Assembly (NCBI GenBank): GCA_035524315.1
Contig: DATKPD010000028.1
Coordinates: 27,651-91,650, forward strand
Source: BOG-938 sp035524315
GTDB lineage: Bacteria > Pseudomonadota > Alphaproteobacteria > Caulobacterales > Caulobacteraceae
Direction: 5' to 3'
DNA length: 64,000 nt
The notes under the pieces are model-generated. The model saw only the letters and a list, made by a program, of their open reading frames with translations. It did not search any database and had not been told where the DNA came from. Position numbers and translations under genes: made by a program. Of the stretch, positions 37,845-47,657 are shown piece by piece. The first letter of the stretch is position 1; each line of letters opens with the position of its first letter.

Positions 37845-38178
37845 GGCGCAGCACGGCGCGGCGAGACCGGTGCGGGGCGTTGACGGCCGACAAGTCGCTG
37901 ATCGAAATGTTCGAGCGAAGTCAAAGGGAAACCGGAAACCATCATAGGATCTACCGCAGCCGGACGATATTGTTCATTGTCAAATTGCCGTTCAATTTTA
38001 CCGACTATAGACAAAGTCCATACCGCTCCGTGCAAGGCGAGGCGTCGCCGCTTCGGATGCGTCAATACGTCTCTTATCTGCTGCTTATCGGTTAGAAATA
38101 CTTAACGCACGTTTATCACGTGCACGCTTTTGGCTAGGACCCAGGCCGAAGGCCTTGGGCCGACGGTGGCGGCGCCGG
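37845..38178. other. AT-rich 334-bp gap between murG and the unknown gene
   Basis: No gene is supported here; two short frames, one per strand, lack ribosome sites and overlap each other. The stretch 37920-38130 is distinctly AT-richer than its surroundings. It contains a minus-strand promoter-like pair (37967-37995) and TTAA-N7-TTAT at 38102-38116, one mismatch from a CtrA box. It breaks the otherwise gapless mraZ-murB operon, so the downstream genes (unknown gene, murC, murB) may have their own promoter. Confidence 0.5.
37967..37995 (-). promoter_or_regulatory. Candidate promoter for the unknown gene and murCB
   Basis: On the minus strand TTGAAC, a 17-bp spacer, then CAATAT, about 120 bp before the ATG of the 383-residue gene. 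A plausible sigma-70-type promoter by motif and position only. Confidence 0.35.
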
Positions 38179-39285
38179 CTAAGCCTCTGACCTTGACGCG
38201 GTTTTTTCGACCAGGTCGGCCAGCGCCTGGGCCGCGTCGGGCGTGGCGACCGAACGGGCGGCGGCGGCCATGCGACCCAGGCGCGCCGGATCGTAGAGCA
38301 GCTTGGACAAGGCGCTTGTCAGCAAATCGACCGTCAGCACCTGTTCGGGCGCCACCTCGGCCGCGTGGGCGTCGGCCAGGAGCTTGGCGTTGAGCCGCTG
38401 ATGATCGTCCGCGGCTATTCTCAGGGGCACCAGGATCGAGGGTCGACCGGCCACGGCCAGCTCGCAGCAGGTCGAGGCGCCCGCCCGGCCGATAACCAGG
38501 TGAGCCTGGCCCAGACGCCCGGCCATGTCGCGGAAGAAGGGCGCGATCTCAGCCTCGACCAGCGCGTCCTTATAAGCTTGGCGCGCGATCTCCATCGACT
38601 CGCGCCGCGTCTGCTGCTGCACCTTGACCCGGTAGCGCAGATCTTCGGGCAGCTTGCAGATCGCTTCCGGGGTCAATTCGGACAGCAGCCGCGCGCCCTG
38701 GCTGCCCCCGGTGACCAGGATGCGGATATCGCCGTCGGCGGTGGGCGGATCGTAGGGCGTCTCGTACAGGGCGCGGATGTCCGGGCGTACGGGGTTGCCA
38801 ACCACCACTGCGCCGGCCTTGACCTTGGGCGAGGCCATTTCAAGCGTGGGGAAAGCGCAGGCGACCTGGTTCACGTGCGGCGCCAGGAGGCGATTGACCC
38901 GGCCCAGGACCGCGTTCTGCTCGTGGATCAGGGTGCGCCGCTTGCCGGTCAGAGCGGCGATCAGCGAGGGGAGCGAAGGATAGCCGCCGAAGCCGACCAC
39001 GATGGCCGGATCGAGCTGCTTGAACACCGCCGAGGCCTGGCCCACGCCCTTGAAGATGGCGAAAGCCGCGCGGATCATGCCCGGGATGTCGCCCGGCTTG
39101 AAGGTGGCGGCTTCCAGCGCCAGGCGCTGGTCGGCGGGAAACTTGTCGGCGTAGAGCGCGCCGCGCTCGTCGGTGGCCAGCACGATGCGCCAGCCCCGCG
39201 CGCGCAGCGCCTCCGCCAGGGCCTGAGCTGGAAACAGATGGCCGCCGGTGCCTCCAGCGGCCAGAACCGCGAGCTTGTTGCTCAC
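38179..39285 (-). CDS. murG: Lipid II synthase MurG
   Basis: Membrane-associated glycosyltransferase adding GlcNAc to lipid I. It shows the N-terminal G-G-T-G-G-H-L-F-P-A glycine loop, V-G-F-G-G-Y-P-S (second G loop) and the C-terminal R-A-G-A-S-T-C-C-E-L, which binds UDP-GlcNAc. Start is GTG 39285, overlapping the ftsW stop as GTGA. 368 residues. It is the last of an unbroken run of ten overlapping or nearly touching genes beginning at mraZ; a 334-bp gap follows. Confidence 0.95.
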   Translation of the reverse strand: MSNKLAVLAAGGTGGHLFPAQALAEALRARGWRIVLATDERGALYADKFPADQRLALEAATFKPGDIPGMIRAAFAIFKGVGQASAVFKQLDPAIVVGFGGYPSLPSLIAALTGKRRTLIHEQNAVLGRVNRLLAPHVNQVACAFPTLEMASPKVKAGAVVVGNPVRPDIRALYETPYDPPTADGDIRILVTGGSQGARLLSELTPEAICKLPEDLRYRVKVQQQTRRESMEIARQAYKDALVEAEIAPFFRDMAGRLGQAHLVIGRAGASTCCELAVAGRPSILVPLRIAADDHQRLNAKLLADAHAAEVAPEQVLTVDLLTSALSKLLYDPARLGRMAAAARSVATPDAAQALADLVEKTASRSEA

Positions 39286-40451
39286 GCGTAGGCGCCGGCC
39301 TTGGCCAGACCATCGGGCGCAGCGTAGGCGCCCGGGCGGCGGCGCGTCAGAGCCAGCGCCATGCCCAAGGTCAGACCCATGGCCATCATCGAGGAGCCCC
39401 CGTAGGAAATGAACGGGAGGGTCATGCCCTTGGTGGGGATGAGATTCAAGTTCACAGCCACATTGATGAAGGCTTGCTGGCCCACCAGCACGAACAGGCC
39501 CGCCGCGGCGATCTGTTCGAAGGGGTTGGACAGCTTCATAGCCTTATAAAGCCCGCGCGTGACGAGCACGCCGAACAGGGCGATCAGCATCAGGCTGAAC
39601 ATCAGCCCATATTCCTCGGCAGCCACCGAATAGATGAAATCGGTGTGCAGGTCGGGCACGTGGCGCTTCATCACACCCTCGCCCGGCCCCCGTCCGAACA
39701 GGCCGCCGGCCGCGATGGCCTCTTGGGCGCTGTCGATCTGGCGCGCCCCCGAAGCGTCGGGCGACAGGAATTTGTGCACCCGTGTGGAGACGTGGCCAAA
39801 GGTGAAATAGACCCCGACCAGCCCGACCAGCGCGGCTCCGAACAGGCCGAAGATCCAGCGCATCGGCACGCCAGCCACGAAGAAGGCGGCGCCGAAGGCG
39901 ATGGTGATCAGGATCGTCTGGCCAACATCGGGCTGGATCAACAACAGGGCCACCGCGACGCCATAGAGGCCGAAGGCGATCGATACGCCGGGCACCCCCT
40001 CGCCCTTCTGCCCCTCGGAGAACATCCAGGCCACCAGCACGATCAGGGCCGGCTTCATGAATTCGGAAGGCTGAAGGGAAAAGCCGCCGAACTCCAGCCA
40101 GCGGGTGGCGCCCTTGGCGTTGTGGCCCAGGAGGGGAAGGATCGCCATCACCCCGATGGCGGCGGCGTAGATGAAGAAGGCCGAGCGCTTGATCCCGCGC
40201 GGCGACAGCATCGACACCCCGATCAGGATCACCGCCGCCACGGCGGCGAACAGGCATTGACGCGTGGCGAAGTGGAAAGGATCGGTCAGGTTCAGGCGCG
40301 CCGCCGCAGCGGGGCTGGATGCGAACGACAGGAGCACGCCCAGCATCATCAGCACGGTGACCACGCCCAGCAGGAGGTGATCGGTGGTCCACCACCACAC
40401 GCCCAGGCGGGTCTGGTCGGTGCGGGCGAAGGCGTGCGGCTGGCGCTTCAT
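39282..40451 (-). CDS. ftsW: Septal peptidoglycan polymerase FtsW
   Basis: SEDS-family glycosyltransferase working with FtsI at the septum. About ten transmembrane segments are visible, with the SEDS signatures A-T-R-W-L-E-F-G-G-F-S-L-Q-P-S-E-F-M-K and L-P-F-I-S-Y-G-G-S-S near the C-terminus, and the catalytic-loop region P-D-L-H-T-D-F-I-Y-S-V. 389 residues. ATG 40451 overlaps the murD stop (ATGA), and its stop overlaps murG, so it is coupled on both sides. Confidence 0.95.
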   Translation of the reverse strand: MKRQPHAFARTDQTRLGVWWWTTDHLLLGVVTVLMMLGVLLSFASSPAAAARLNLTDPFHFATRQCLFAAVAAVILIGVSMLSPRGIKRSAFFIYAAAIGVMAILPLLGHNAKGATRWLEFGGFSLQPSEFMKPALIVLVAWMFSEGQKGEGVPGVSIAFGLYGVAVALLLIQPDVGQTILITIAFGAAFFVAGVPMRWIFGLFGAALVGLVGVYFTFGHVSTRVHKFLSPDASGARQIDSAQEAIAAGGLFGRGPGEGVMKRHVPDLHTDFIYSVAAEEYGLMFSLMLIALFGVLVTRGLYKAMKLSNPFEQIAAAGLFVLVGQQAFINVAVNLNLIPTKGMTLPFISYGGSSMMAMGLTLGMALALTRRRPGAYAAPDGLAKAGAYA

Positions 40452-41875
40452 CCGGTCGCTCCTTGGGCCGCGGGCACGGCCAGGGTCTGCACAATCTGGC
40501 GGAAGGCGTCGCCGCGGCGTTCGAAATCGGCGAACTGGTCGAACGAGGCGCAGGCCGGCGAAAGCAGCACCACCACCTCCTCGCCGCTGGCGGCCGCGAC
40601 GGCGCGCGCGTCAGCGAAGGCGTCGGCCACGGCGGTGGCCAGATCGCCGCTCATCTCGACAGCCGCGTGGCCATCGAGCGTGCGCGCGAAATCGGGCGCG
40701 GCCTCGCCGATCAGATAGGCCTTGTCCACACGCGGGAACAGGTCGGCCAGGCTTTCGATGCCGCCGGCCTTGGCCACGCCGCCGGCGATCCAGAAGAACC
40801 GCGAATAGGCGCTCATGGCCGCGCGCGAGGCGTCGGCGTTGGTGGCCTTGGAGTCGTTGACGAAGCGCACGCCGTCGATCTGGCCGACCAGTTCCATGCG
40901 GTGCGCCAGGCCCGGGAAGGTCATCAGGCCCTCAGCCGCATCCTGGGGGGTCACGCCCAGCGCCCGCACGGCGACATAGGCCGCCGCGGCGTTCTGCCAG
41001 TTGTGGCGTCCCGGCAGGGCGCGTGCGCGCAGCAGGTCGCACACCTCGCTCACCCGCTCGCCCGAGCCATCGTACAACACGCCCTGCAGGGCGTAGACCC
41101 CGCGCCCGATCGCGCGGCCGGCCGAGATCGGGCAGATCGTGCGACGGTTGGCCGCGGTGATCTCGGTGCAGATGCGCTGGCACCAGGGATCGTCGACCCC
41201 GACGATGGCGGTATCGCCCGGGCCCTGGTTCAGCAGCACCCGACGCTTGGCCGCCACGTAGCCGGTCATGTCGCCGTGACGGTCGAGGTGGTCGGGCGAG
41301 ACGTTGAGCAGGATCGCCACGTCGGGCTTAAGGCTGGAGGTCAGGTCGAGCTGATAGGACGACAGCTCCAGCACATAGACCGCGCCCCCGTGCATGTCCT
41401 CCAGCCCCAGCACGCCCAGGCCGATGTTGCCGCCCACCCGCGCGTCCTTGCCGGCGGCGGTGAGGATGTGGCCGATCAAAGCGGTGGTGGTGGACTTGCC
41501 GTTGGTGCCGGTGATGGCCACGATCTTGGGCCGCTTATGGGCTGGCGCAGCGTTGACGGTGCGAGCGAACAGTTCGATGTCGCCCAGGACCTCGACCCCG
41601 GCCGCCTTGGCCCGCTCAACTGTCCAGTGCGGATGAGGATGGGTCAGAGGCACGCCGGGCGACAGCAGCAGGGCCGAAAAGCCGGACCAGTCGGCGCTCG
41701 CCAGATCAACCACCGGCAGCCCCTCGGCCGTGGCCTGGTCGCGCGCGCCCGCCTTCTCGTCCCACAGCGCCACTTCGGCGCCGCCCGCGATCAAGGCCCG
41801 CGCGGCCGTCAGGCCGGTGCGGCCCAGGCCGAACACCGCGACGCGCTTGCCTTCAAATCCACGGACGGGGATCAC
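40448..41875 (-). CDS. murD: UDP-N-acetylmuramoylalanine--D-glutamate ligase MurD
   Basis: Adds D-glutamate to UDP-MurNAc-L-Ala. It has the N-terminal V-F-G-L-G-R-T-G-L motif, the ATP loop G-T-N-G-K-S-T-T-T, the N-V-S-P-D-H-L-D-R-H motif and N-D-S-K-A-T-N in the third domain. Start is GTG 41875. 475 residues. It lies 13 bp after mraY and overlaps ftsW by four bases. Confidence 0.95.
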   Translation of the reverse strand: MIPVRGFEGKRVAVFGLGRTGLTAARALIAGGAEVALWDEKAGARDQATAEGLPVVDLASADWSGFSALLLSPGVPLTHPHPHWTVERAKAAGVEVLGDIELFARTVNAAPAHKRPKIVAITGTNGKSTTTALIGHILTAAGKDARVGGNIGLGVLGLEDMHGGAVYVLELSSYQLDLTSSLKPDVAILLNVSPDHLDRHGDMTGYVAAKRRVLLNQGPGDTAIVGVDDPWCQRICTEITAANRRTICPISAGRAIGRGVYALQGVLYDGSGERVSEVCDLLRARALPGRHNWQNAAAAYVAVRALGVTPQDAAEGLMTFPGLAHRMELVGQIDGVRFVNDSKATNADASRAAMSAYSRFFWIAGGVAKAGGIESLADLFPRVDKAYLIGEAAPDFARTLDGHAAVEMSGDLATAVADAFADARAVAAASGEEVVVLLSPACASFDQFADFERRGDAFRQIVQTLAVPAAQGATG

Positions 41876-41888
41876 GAGCGGCCCTCCC

Positions 41889-43019
41889 CTATCTCAGCTT
41901 GAGTGTGGCCAGGCCCAGGAGGGCCAGGACGAAGGAGACGATCCAGAAGCGGATCACCACGGTCGATTCCTTCCACCCGAGCTTCTCGAAGTGGTGGTGG
42001 ATCGGCGCCATCAGGAAGATGCGCTTGCCCTTGGTCGCCTTGAAATAGCCAACCTGGATCATGACCGACAGCGCCTCGGCCACGAACAGGCCGCCGATGA
42101 TGCCCAGCACGATCTCGTGCTTGGCCGCCACCGCCATGGCTCCCAGGGCGCCGCCCAGCGCCAGCGATCCGGTGTCGCCCATGAAGATCTTGGCCGGCGG
42201 GGCGTTATACCAAAGAAAGCCCAGGCCCGCGCCGATCATCGCCCCGCACAGGGGCGCGATTTCGCCCACGCCCGGCACGAAATGGACCTGCAGATAGCTG
42301 GCGAACACGCGGTTGCCGACGATGTACGCGATCAGGCCGAACGCGGCCGAGCAGATCATCACCGGCACGATGGCCAGCCCGTCCAGCCCGTCGGTCAGGT
42401 TCACCGCGTTGGAGAAGCCGGCGATGGTGATGGCGCCGAACGCCACATAGAACCAACCGAGGTTCAGCAGCAGGTTCTTGAACACCGGGAAGGCCACCGA
42501 ACTGGACAGCGTGGCCGGCTCGTTGGGCGGATGTTCGCCGTAGCGCATCAGCACCACGGTGGCGAGCCCCGCCACCAAGAACTGGATCACCAGCTTCATC
42601 TGGCTGGAGACGCCGGCGGTGGTCTGTTTGGTGACCTTGGCGTAATCGTCCATGAATCCCAGCACGCCATAGGCGGCGGTCACCAGCAGCACCACCCACA
42701 CGTAGATGTTGCGCAGGTCCGCCCACAGCAGGGTGCCGACCATCAGGCCCGCCAGGATCATGAAGCCGCCCATGGTCGGGGTGCCGGCCTTCTCGATCAC
42801 GTGGCGCTCGATGCCCTCCTTGCGTATCGGCTGGCCGCGGCCCTGTTTGGCGCGCATCCAGTCGATGAAGCGCGTGCCCATCAGCCCCACCACCACCTGC
42901 GCCGTGACCAGGGCCATGCCGGTGCGGAAGGTCAGATAGCGCAGCAGGTTGAGCAGCGGCACATAGTGCATGCCGTGCGCGCCGCCGTCCGAGAAGTAAG
43001 AGAAGAGCAGATAGAACAT
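41889..43019 (-). CDS. mraY: Phospho-N-acetylmuramoyl-pentapeptide transferase MraY
   Basis: Integral membrane enzyme making lipid I. It has about ten transmembrane helices and the family motifs G-T-P-T-M-G-G near residue 73, D-D-Y-A-K-V near 120, N-L-T-D-G-L-D-G-L and the cytoplasmic A-P-I-H-H-H-F-E loop. ATG 43019 (M-F-Y-L-L-F-S-Y-F) shares one base with the murF stop (TGATG); the frame is open upstream but that part is a murF shadow. 376 residues, as expected for Caulobacterales. Confidence 0.95.
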   Translation of the reverse strand: MFYLLFSYFSDGGAHGMHYVPLLNLLRYLTFRTGMALVTAQVVVGLMGTRFIDWMRAKQGRGQPIRKEGIERHVIEKAGTPTMGGFMILAGLMVGTLLWADLRNIYVWVVLLVTAAYGVLGFMDDYAKVTKQTTAGVSSQMKLVIQFLVAGLATVVLMRYGEHPPNEPATLSSSVAFPVFKNLLLNLGWFYVAFGAITIAGFSNAVNLTDGLDGLAIVPVMICSAAFGLIAYIVGNRVFASYLQVHFVPGVGEIAPLCGAMIGAGLGFLWYNAPPAKIFMGDTGSLALGGALGAMAVAAKHEIVLGIIGGLFVAEALSVMIQVGYFKATKGKRIFLMAPIHHHFEKLGWKESTVVIRFWIVSFVLALLGLATLKLR

Positions 43020-44437
43020 CAGCCGCCCGAGCCCACCCTGACCGACGCCGACGAATCGGCTCCCGCGGCCAGCGCCGCCAGCGCCTGGGCCACGATCGAA
43101 GCCTTCGATCCGTTGGAGCCTTTGACCATCACCACGTCGCCCGGCCCAACCGCCTGGACGACTCGCGGCGCCAATTGCGCCGCCGTCTCCGCATAGCCGC
43201 CCCGGCGAGTCGGCGGGAGGCCGTCCCACAGGTTTTTCATCAGCGGCCCCGCGCAAAAGACCAGGTCGATGCCATTGCGCTCAAGAACATCAGCGATTTC
43301 GGCATGGTAGAGCGCCGCTTGTGGGCCCAGTTCCAGCATGTCGGTCAGCACGGCGATCCTGCGGCCCATAGCCGCGCGGCCGCCGAGGGTAGCGAGCGCG
43401 GCGCGCATTGAGATCGGGTTGGCGTTGTAGCTCTCATCGATCAGCACGAAGGCGCCAGCCGGCGCGCGCACCGTCTGCTCGCTGCCGCGGCCCTCCAGCG
43501 GCTCGAACGTGGCCAGAGCGGCCAGACCGTCGTCCAACGACACGCCCATGGCCTCAAGTATCAGCAGCACCGCCAGGCTGTTGGGACCCCAGTGCGCGCC
43601 GCGCTGGAGCAACGGGATGTCGAGCGCGCGCCCATTCAGGCGGGCGCGGACCACGGCGCCGGTGTCATGGGCCGAAAAGTCCAGCAGCCGCGCGTCGCAC
43701 GCCTCGGTCGAGCCGAAACTGCGCACCACCGCGCCGGCCTTGAGCGCTGCTTCTCGCAGCAGACCGTACCAGGCGTTGTCGGCGTTGAGCACCGCGATCC
43801 CGCCCGGCTGCAGACCGGCGAAGATCTCGGCCTTGGCCAGGGCCACGCCCCGCTCGCCGTCGGCGAAGTTCTCGGTGTGCACGGGACCCACCGTGGTCAC
43901 GCACACCACATGCGGCGCGACCATGCGCGACAGGGGCTCGATCTCGCCCGCGTGGTTCATGCCGATCTCGAACACCGCCCGTTCGGTGGCTCGCGGCATG
44001 CGCGCCAGGGTCAGCGGCACGCCGATCTGGTTGTTGTAGGATTTCACCGAGCCATGCGCGCGGCCCGCCAAGGCCAGTCCCGCACGCACCGCCTGGGTCA
44101 CGCTGGTCTTGCCGACCGAGCCGGTCACCGCCCCGCGCCGGGCGCCGCTGCGATCGCGGGCGTGCAGCGCCATTGCTTCCAGACCGGCCTGCACGTCGCG
44201 CACCAGCACGCGCGGGCCCGCGCCCGACCGGGAGGCCAGCGAACCCGCAGCGCCGGACGCCAGGGCCCCGTCGATGAAGTCGTGCCCGTCGCGCGCGCCG
44301 GCCAGAGCCACGAACAGGTCGCCCGGCTCGATCGTGCGCGTGTCGATCGAAACGCCCGTAGCGGCGAAGGCCGAGCCTTCCACGGCGCCGCCGACCGCCA
44401 ATGCGATTTCGCCCGAGGTCCAGAGCGGCTCGCTCAT
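43019..44437 (-). CDS. murF: UDP-N-acetylmuramoyl-tripeptide--D-alanyl-D-alanine ligase MurF
   Basis: Adds D-Ala-D-Ala (the product of Ddl, also encoded in this window) to complete the pentapeptide. It shows the S-I-D-T-R-T MurF N-domain motif, the ATP loop G-S-V-G-K-T-S-V-T, N-H-A-G-E-I near 167 and D-E-S-Y-N-A-N-P near 318. 472 residues. ATG 44437 overlaps the murE stop (ATGA). Confidence 0.95.
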   Translation of the reverse strand: MSEPLWTSGEIALAVGGAVEGSAFAATGVSIDTRTIEPGDLFVALAGARDGHDFIDGALASGAAGSLASRSGAGPRVLVRDVQAGLEAMALHARDRSGARRGAVTGSVGKTSVTQAVRAGLALAGRAHGSVKSYNNQIGVPLTLARMPRATERAVFEIGMNHAGEIEPLSRMVAPHVVCVTTVGPVHTENFADGERGVALAKAEIFAGLQPGGIAVLNADNAWYGLLREAALKAGAVVRSFGSTEACDARLLDFSAHDTGAVVRARLNGRALDIPLLQRGAHWGPNSLAVLLILEAMGVSLDDGLAALATFEPLEGRGSEQTVRAPAGAFVLIDESYNANPISMRAALATLGGRAAMGRRIAVLTDMLELGPQAALYHAEIADVLERNGIDLVFCAGPLMKNLWDGLPPTRRGGYAETAAQLAPRVVQAVGPGDVVMVKGSNGSKASIVAQALAALAAGADSSASVRVGSGG

Positions 44438-45885
44438 GCGTCCAGCTCCAGGGCCGCCGCGATCTCGGCGGCGTCGTCGAACGGCACGGTCTCGGCGCCG
44501 ACGATCTGGCCCTGTTCGTGGCCCTTGCCGGCCACCACCAGCACATCGCCGTCGTTCAACTCGGCCGCGGCGGCGCAGATCGCGGCGCGGCGGTCGCCGA
44601 TTTCGCGCGCGCCGGGGGCGGCGGCCAGGATCGCCGCACGGATCGCGGCCGGCGGCTCGCTGCGGGGATTGTCGTCGGTGACGAACACAAGGTCAGCGCC
44701 GGCGGCGGCCGCAGCGCCCATCAGGGGCCGCTTGGTCCGGTCGCGGTCGCCGCCCGCGCCGAACACCACGATCAGCCGGCCGCGCGTGTGCGGACGCAGG
44801 GCGGCGAGCACTGTGGAAAGACCGTCCGGCGTATGGGCGTAGTCGACATAAGCGTCGCCGCCGCGCGGCCCCGCGCCGATACGCTGCAGCCGGCCCGGGG
44901 CGCCCTGCAGGCCTTCCAGCGCCGCCAGGGCCGCGCCGGGCGCCTCGCCCGCGGCGATGCACAGGCCCGCCGCCGCCAGGGCGTTGGCCGCCTGGAACGC
45001 GCCGGCCAGGGGAAGGAGCACCTCGAACGGCTCGCCGAACGCCGACAACACCAGCCTCTGCCCCTCGGGAACTGGGATGCGCGCAATCAGCCGCAGGCCC
45101 TGACCCGCCTCGCCCACCGACAGCACCGTCTGGCCCGCGGTCACCGCCGCGGCGGCGAAGGCCCCGTAGGCGTCGGAATCGGCGTTGAGCACGGCGGTCC
45201 CCCCGCGCGGCAAGAGGCTTTCGAACAGCCGCAGCTTGGAGGCCCGATAGGCGTCCATCGACCCATGATAGTCCAGGTGGTCCTGGGTCAGGTTGAGGAA
45301 GGCCGCCGCGGTCAGGCGCACGCCGTCGAGCCGCCGCTGGTCCAGGCCGTGCGACGAGGCCTCCATCGCCAGCCGCTGCACCCCGCGCGCGGCCAGGTCG
45401 GCCAGGCGTTCGGCGACGTCGGCGGCGTCGGGCGTGGTCAGGCCCGGCGGGGTCAATTGCTCGCCGCCGGCCTTGGGGCTCAAGGCCACGCCGAGGGTGC
45501 CCATGCTGGCGGCCTTATGGCCCAGGGCGTCGAACATCTGGCGGCAGAAGCCGGCGACCGACGTCTTGCCGTTGGTGCCCGTCACCGCCACGCACACCTG
45601 CGGCTGGGCGCCGTAGAAGGCGCGCGCAGCCAGGGCATAGGCGCGCCGGACATCCAGCGCCCGCACCACCGGCGCGGCGATCCCGGCCACATCGTCGGCG
45701 GCCAGGACCGCGGCGGCGCCCGCCCCCAGCGCGGCGGCGATGAAGTCGCGTCCGTCGGCCTTGGCCCCCGGCAGGGCGGCGAACAGGAAGCCTGGCCGCA
45801 CCTTGCGGCTGTCGGCGGTCACGCCCTCGATCACCGGATCGACGTCCAGGTCGCGCCGCACCAGATCGGACAGGCGGGGGCTCAC
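44434..45885 (-). CDS. murE: UDP-MurNAc-tripeptide synthetase MurE (meso-diaminopimelate adding)
   Basis: Adds meso-diaminopimelate as the third residue. The ATP loop G-T-N-G-K-T-S-V-A lies near residue 100, and the D-N-P-R-S-E motif that reads meso-DAP (rather than lysine) is present near 408. The start is GTG 45885, overlapping the ftsI stop as GTGA; the frame is open far upstream, but that part is the wrong frame of ftsI. 483 residues. Confidence 0.95.
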   Translation of the reverse strand: MSPRLSDLVRRDLDVDPVIEGVTADSRKVRPGFLFAALPGAKADGRDFIAAALGAGAAAVLAADDVAGIAAPVVRALDVRRAYALAARAFYGAQPQVCVAVTGTNGKTSVAGFCRQMFDALGHKAASMGTLGVALSPKAGGEQLTPPGLTTPDAADVAERLADLAARGVQRLAMEASSHGLDQRRLDGVRLTAAAFLNLTQDHLDYHGSMDAYRASKLRLFESLLPRGGTAVLNADSDAYGAFAAAAVTAGQTVLSVGEAGQGLRLIARIPVPEGQRLVLSAFGEPFEVLLPLAGAFQAANALAAAGLCIAAGEAPGAALAALEGLQGAPGRLQRIGAGPRGGDAYVDYAHTPDGLSTVLAALRPHTRGRLIVVFGAGGDRDRTKRPLMGAAAAAGADLVFVTDDNPRSEPPAAIRAAILAAAPGAREIGDRRAAICAAAAELNDGDVLVVAGKGHEQGQIVGAETVPFDDAAEIAAALELDA

Positions 45886-47657
45886 TGGCTCAAGGCTCCT
45901 TCGGTGGTTCCATCCTGCAGGGGCTTGATGTCCTTGGCCCCGTGCGTCACGTCGGCCAGGCTCGGCGCGGCGCGCTTGACGCCCACAAACGGCGCGATGC
46001 GGTCGATCACCGCGCCCGCCGTCGGCGCCGCGTTCCAGCCGCCGGTGATGAAGCCCATGCTGTCGGGCGTCACCTGCGGGGAGTCCAGGGTGATCTGCAC
46101 CATGTAGCGGTCCGCGTTGAGCGGCCCGGTCGCGGGAAACACCGCCACGAAGGAGGAGATGTTGTTGCGGCCATAGTGGCCATGCTCGGGCTTCTGCGCC
46201 GAGCCGGTCTTGCCGCCGACGAACAGCCCCGGCACGTCCGCCTTGTGGCCCGAGCCCTTGGGATCGGTGACGTTCAGCCGCATTAGCTGGAGCATGGTGG
46301 CGGAGGTCTTCTCCGAGATCACCCGGCGTCCCTGCGGCTGGGTTCCGTCCGGCTGCTTGCGAATGGTCAGGGGGCTGTAGACGCCGCCATCGAGTAGCGA
46401 GCGATACCCCGTGGCCAGGGCGAGCGGGCTGACGGCGATCCCTTGGCCGAAGGCGATCTGCGCCAGGGTCTGGTCGCTGAACTGGCGCGGCAGGATCGGC
46501 GGGGCGCTCTCGGTCAGCTCTCCGGGGGCGGCGGCGAACAGGCCGAAGCGGCGGAAGTAGTCCTGCATCCGCTGCGGCCCGGCCATCAGCGCCATCTTGG
46601 CTGCGCCGATATTGGAGGAGTGGGTGAACACCTGCCACAGCTGCAGCGTGGAGTCGCCCTTGTCGAAGTCGTGCACCAGATGGCCGCCGAGCTCGATGGG
46701 ATGCGAAACGTCGAAGCTGGTGTTGAGGGTGACCACGCCGGAGTCCAGGCCCGCCGCCAGGGTGAAGGCCTTGAACACCGAGCCCAGTTCGTACACCGAG
46801 GTGGCCCCGCGGTTGAGCATCTGCTCGGGCGTGCCCTTGCCCGGCAGGTTCAGGTCGAAGTCCGGCTGGCTGGAGAAACCGAGGATTTCGCCGGTCTTAA
46901 CGTTAACCACCATGCCCACGCCGCCGAGCGCGCGGTACTTGGCCACGGCCTTGGTCAGCTCATCGTCCAGCGCCGCCTGCACCCGCACGTCCATCGCCAG
47001 GGCCACGGGCTGGCCGCCCGCGTTGCTCTTGATCGACTGGTCCAGGGCGCGTTCGGCGCCCGACAGACCCGATCCGCCCTTGTCGGAGAAACCGATCAGG
47101 TGCGCGGCGGACGACCCCAGCGGATAGATGCGCCGCTCCTCCTCCTCGAAGCTCACGCCCGGCAGGCCGAGGTCTTCCAGTTGAGCCTTCTGATCCGGCG
47201 TCAGGCCGCCCAGGATGTATTCGCGCCGGTCCGAGGCCAGGGCGTGATCCAGGCGCTGGGGGTTGAGCGTCGGCAGCACTTTGCCCAGCACCCGCCGCGT
47301 CTCGCCCGTGTCCCAGATCTCGCGCGCGTCGATGTAGAGCCCGTAATGGGTCAGATCCACCGCCAGCAGCGAGCCGTTGCGGTCGACCAGGTCGGCGCGC
47401 GAGCCGGAGGGCGGGGCGGCGGCCAGGCCGCTGCGGTCGGCGTCGGAAAACAGGGCGCATTTGGTGGCGCCCAGCGCCAGGGTGAAGAAGCCCGCGGCGA
47501 ACATCGCCAGCACGAAGAAAATGCGGATGCGCGTGTCGGACTCGGCCTGATCCTTGGCCTTGGCGCGCTCGAAGGCGTGCTCCAGCTTCCACACCGACTC
47601 CACCAGCCAACGCCAGCCGATGGGCAGGCGGTAGAACATCAGCTCGCTGGGCCTCAT
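45882..47657 (-). CDS. ftsI: Septal penicillin-binding protein FtsI (PBP3)
   Basis: Septum-specific transpeptidase working with FtsW. A cytoplasmic N-terminus is followed by a single transmembrane helix (about 46-66, I-F-F-V-L-A-M-F-A-A-G-F-F), a dimerisation/pedestal domain and the transpeptidase domain with S-V-F-K (catalytic S293), the S-S-N triad and K-T-G-S-A. 591 residues. ATG 47657 overlaps the ftsL stop (ATGA). Coupling to ftsL on one side and murE on the other suggests fixed stoichiometry. Confidence 0.95.
   Translation of the reverse strand: MRPSELMFYRLPIGWRWLVESVWKLEHAFERAKAKDQAESDTRIRIFFVLAMFAAGFFTLALGATKCALFSDADRSGLAAAPPSGSRADLVDRNGSLLAVDLTHYGLYIDAREIWDTGETRRVLGKVLPTLNPQRLDHALASDRREYILGGLTPDQKAQLEDLGLPGVSFEEEERRIYPLGSSAAHLIGFSDKGGSGLSGAERALDQSIKSNAGGQPVALAMDVRVQAALDDELTKAVAKYRALGGVGMVVNVKTGEILGFSSQPDFDLNLPGKGTPEQMLNRGATSVYELGSVFKAFTLAAGLDSGVVTLNTSFDVSHPIELGGHLVHDFDKGDSTLQLWQVFTHSSNIGAAKMALMAGPQRMQDYFRRFGLFAAAPGELTESAPPILPRQFSDQTLAQIAFGQGIAVSPLALATGYRSLLDGGVYSPLTIRKQPDGTQPQGRRVISEKTSATMLQLMRLNVTDPKGSGHKADVPGLFVGGKTGSAQKPEHGHYGRNNISSFVAVFPATGPLNADRYMVQITLDSPQVTPDSMGFITGGWNAAPTAGAVIDRIAPFVGVKRAAPSLADVTHGAKDIKPLQDGTTEGALSQ

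Noticed and set aside
37841..38095. Two short open frames on opposite strands in the murG gap
   Set aside because: They overlap each other, lack ribosome sites and lie in promoter-like AT-rich DNA.
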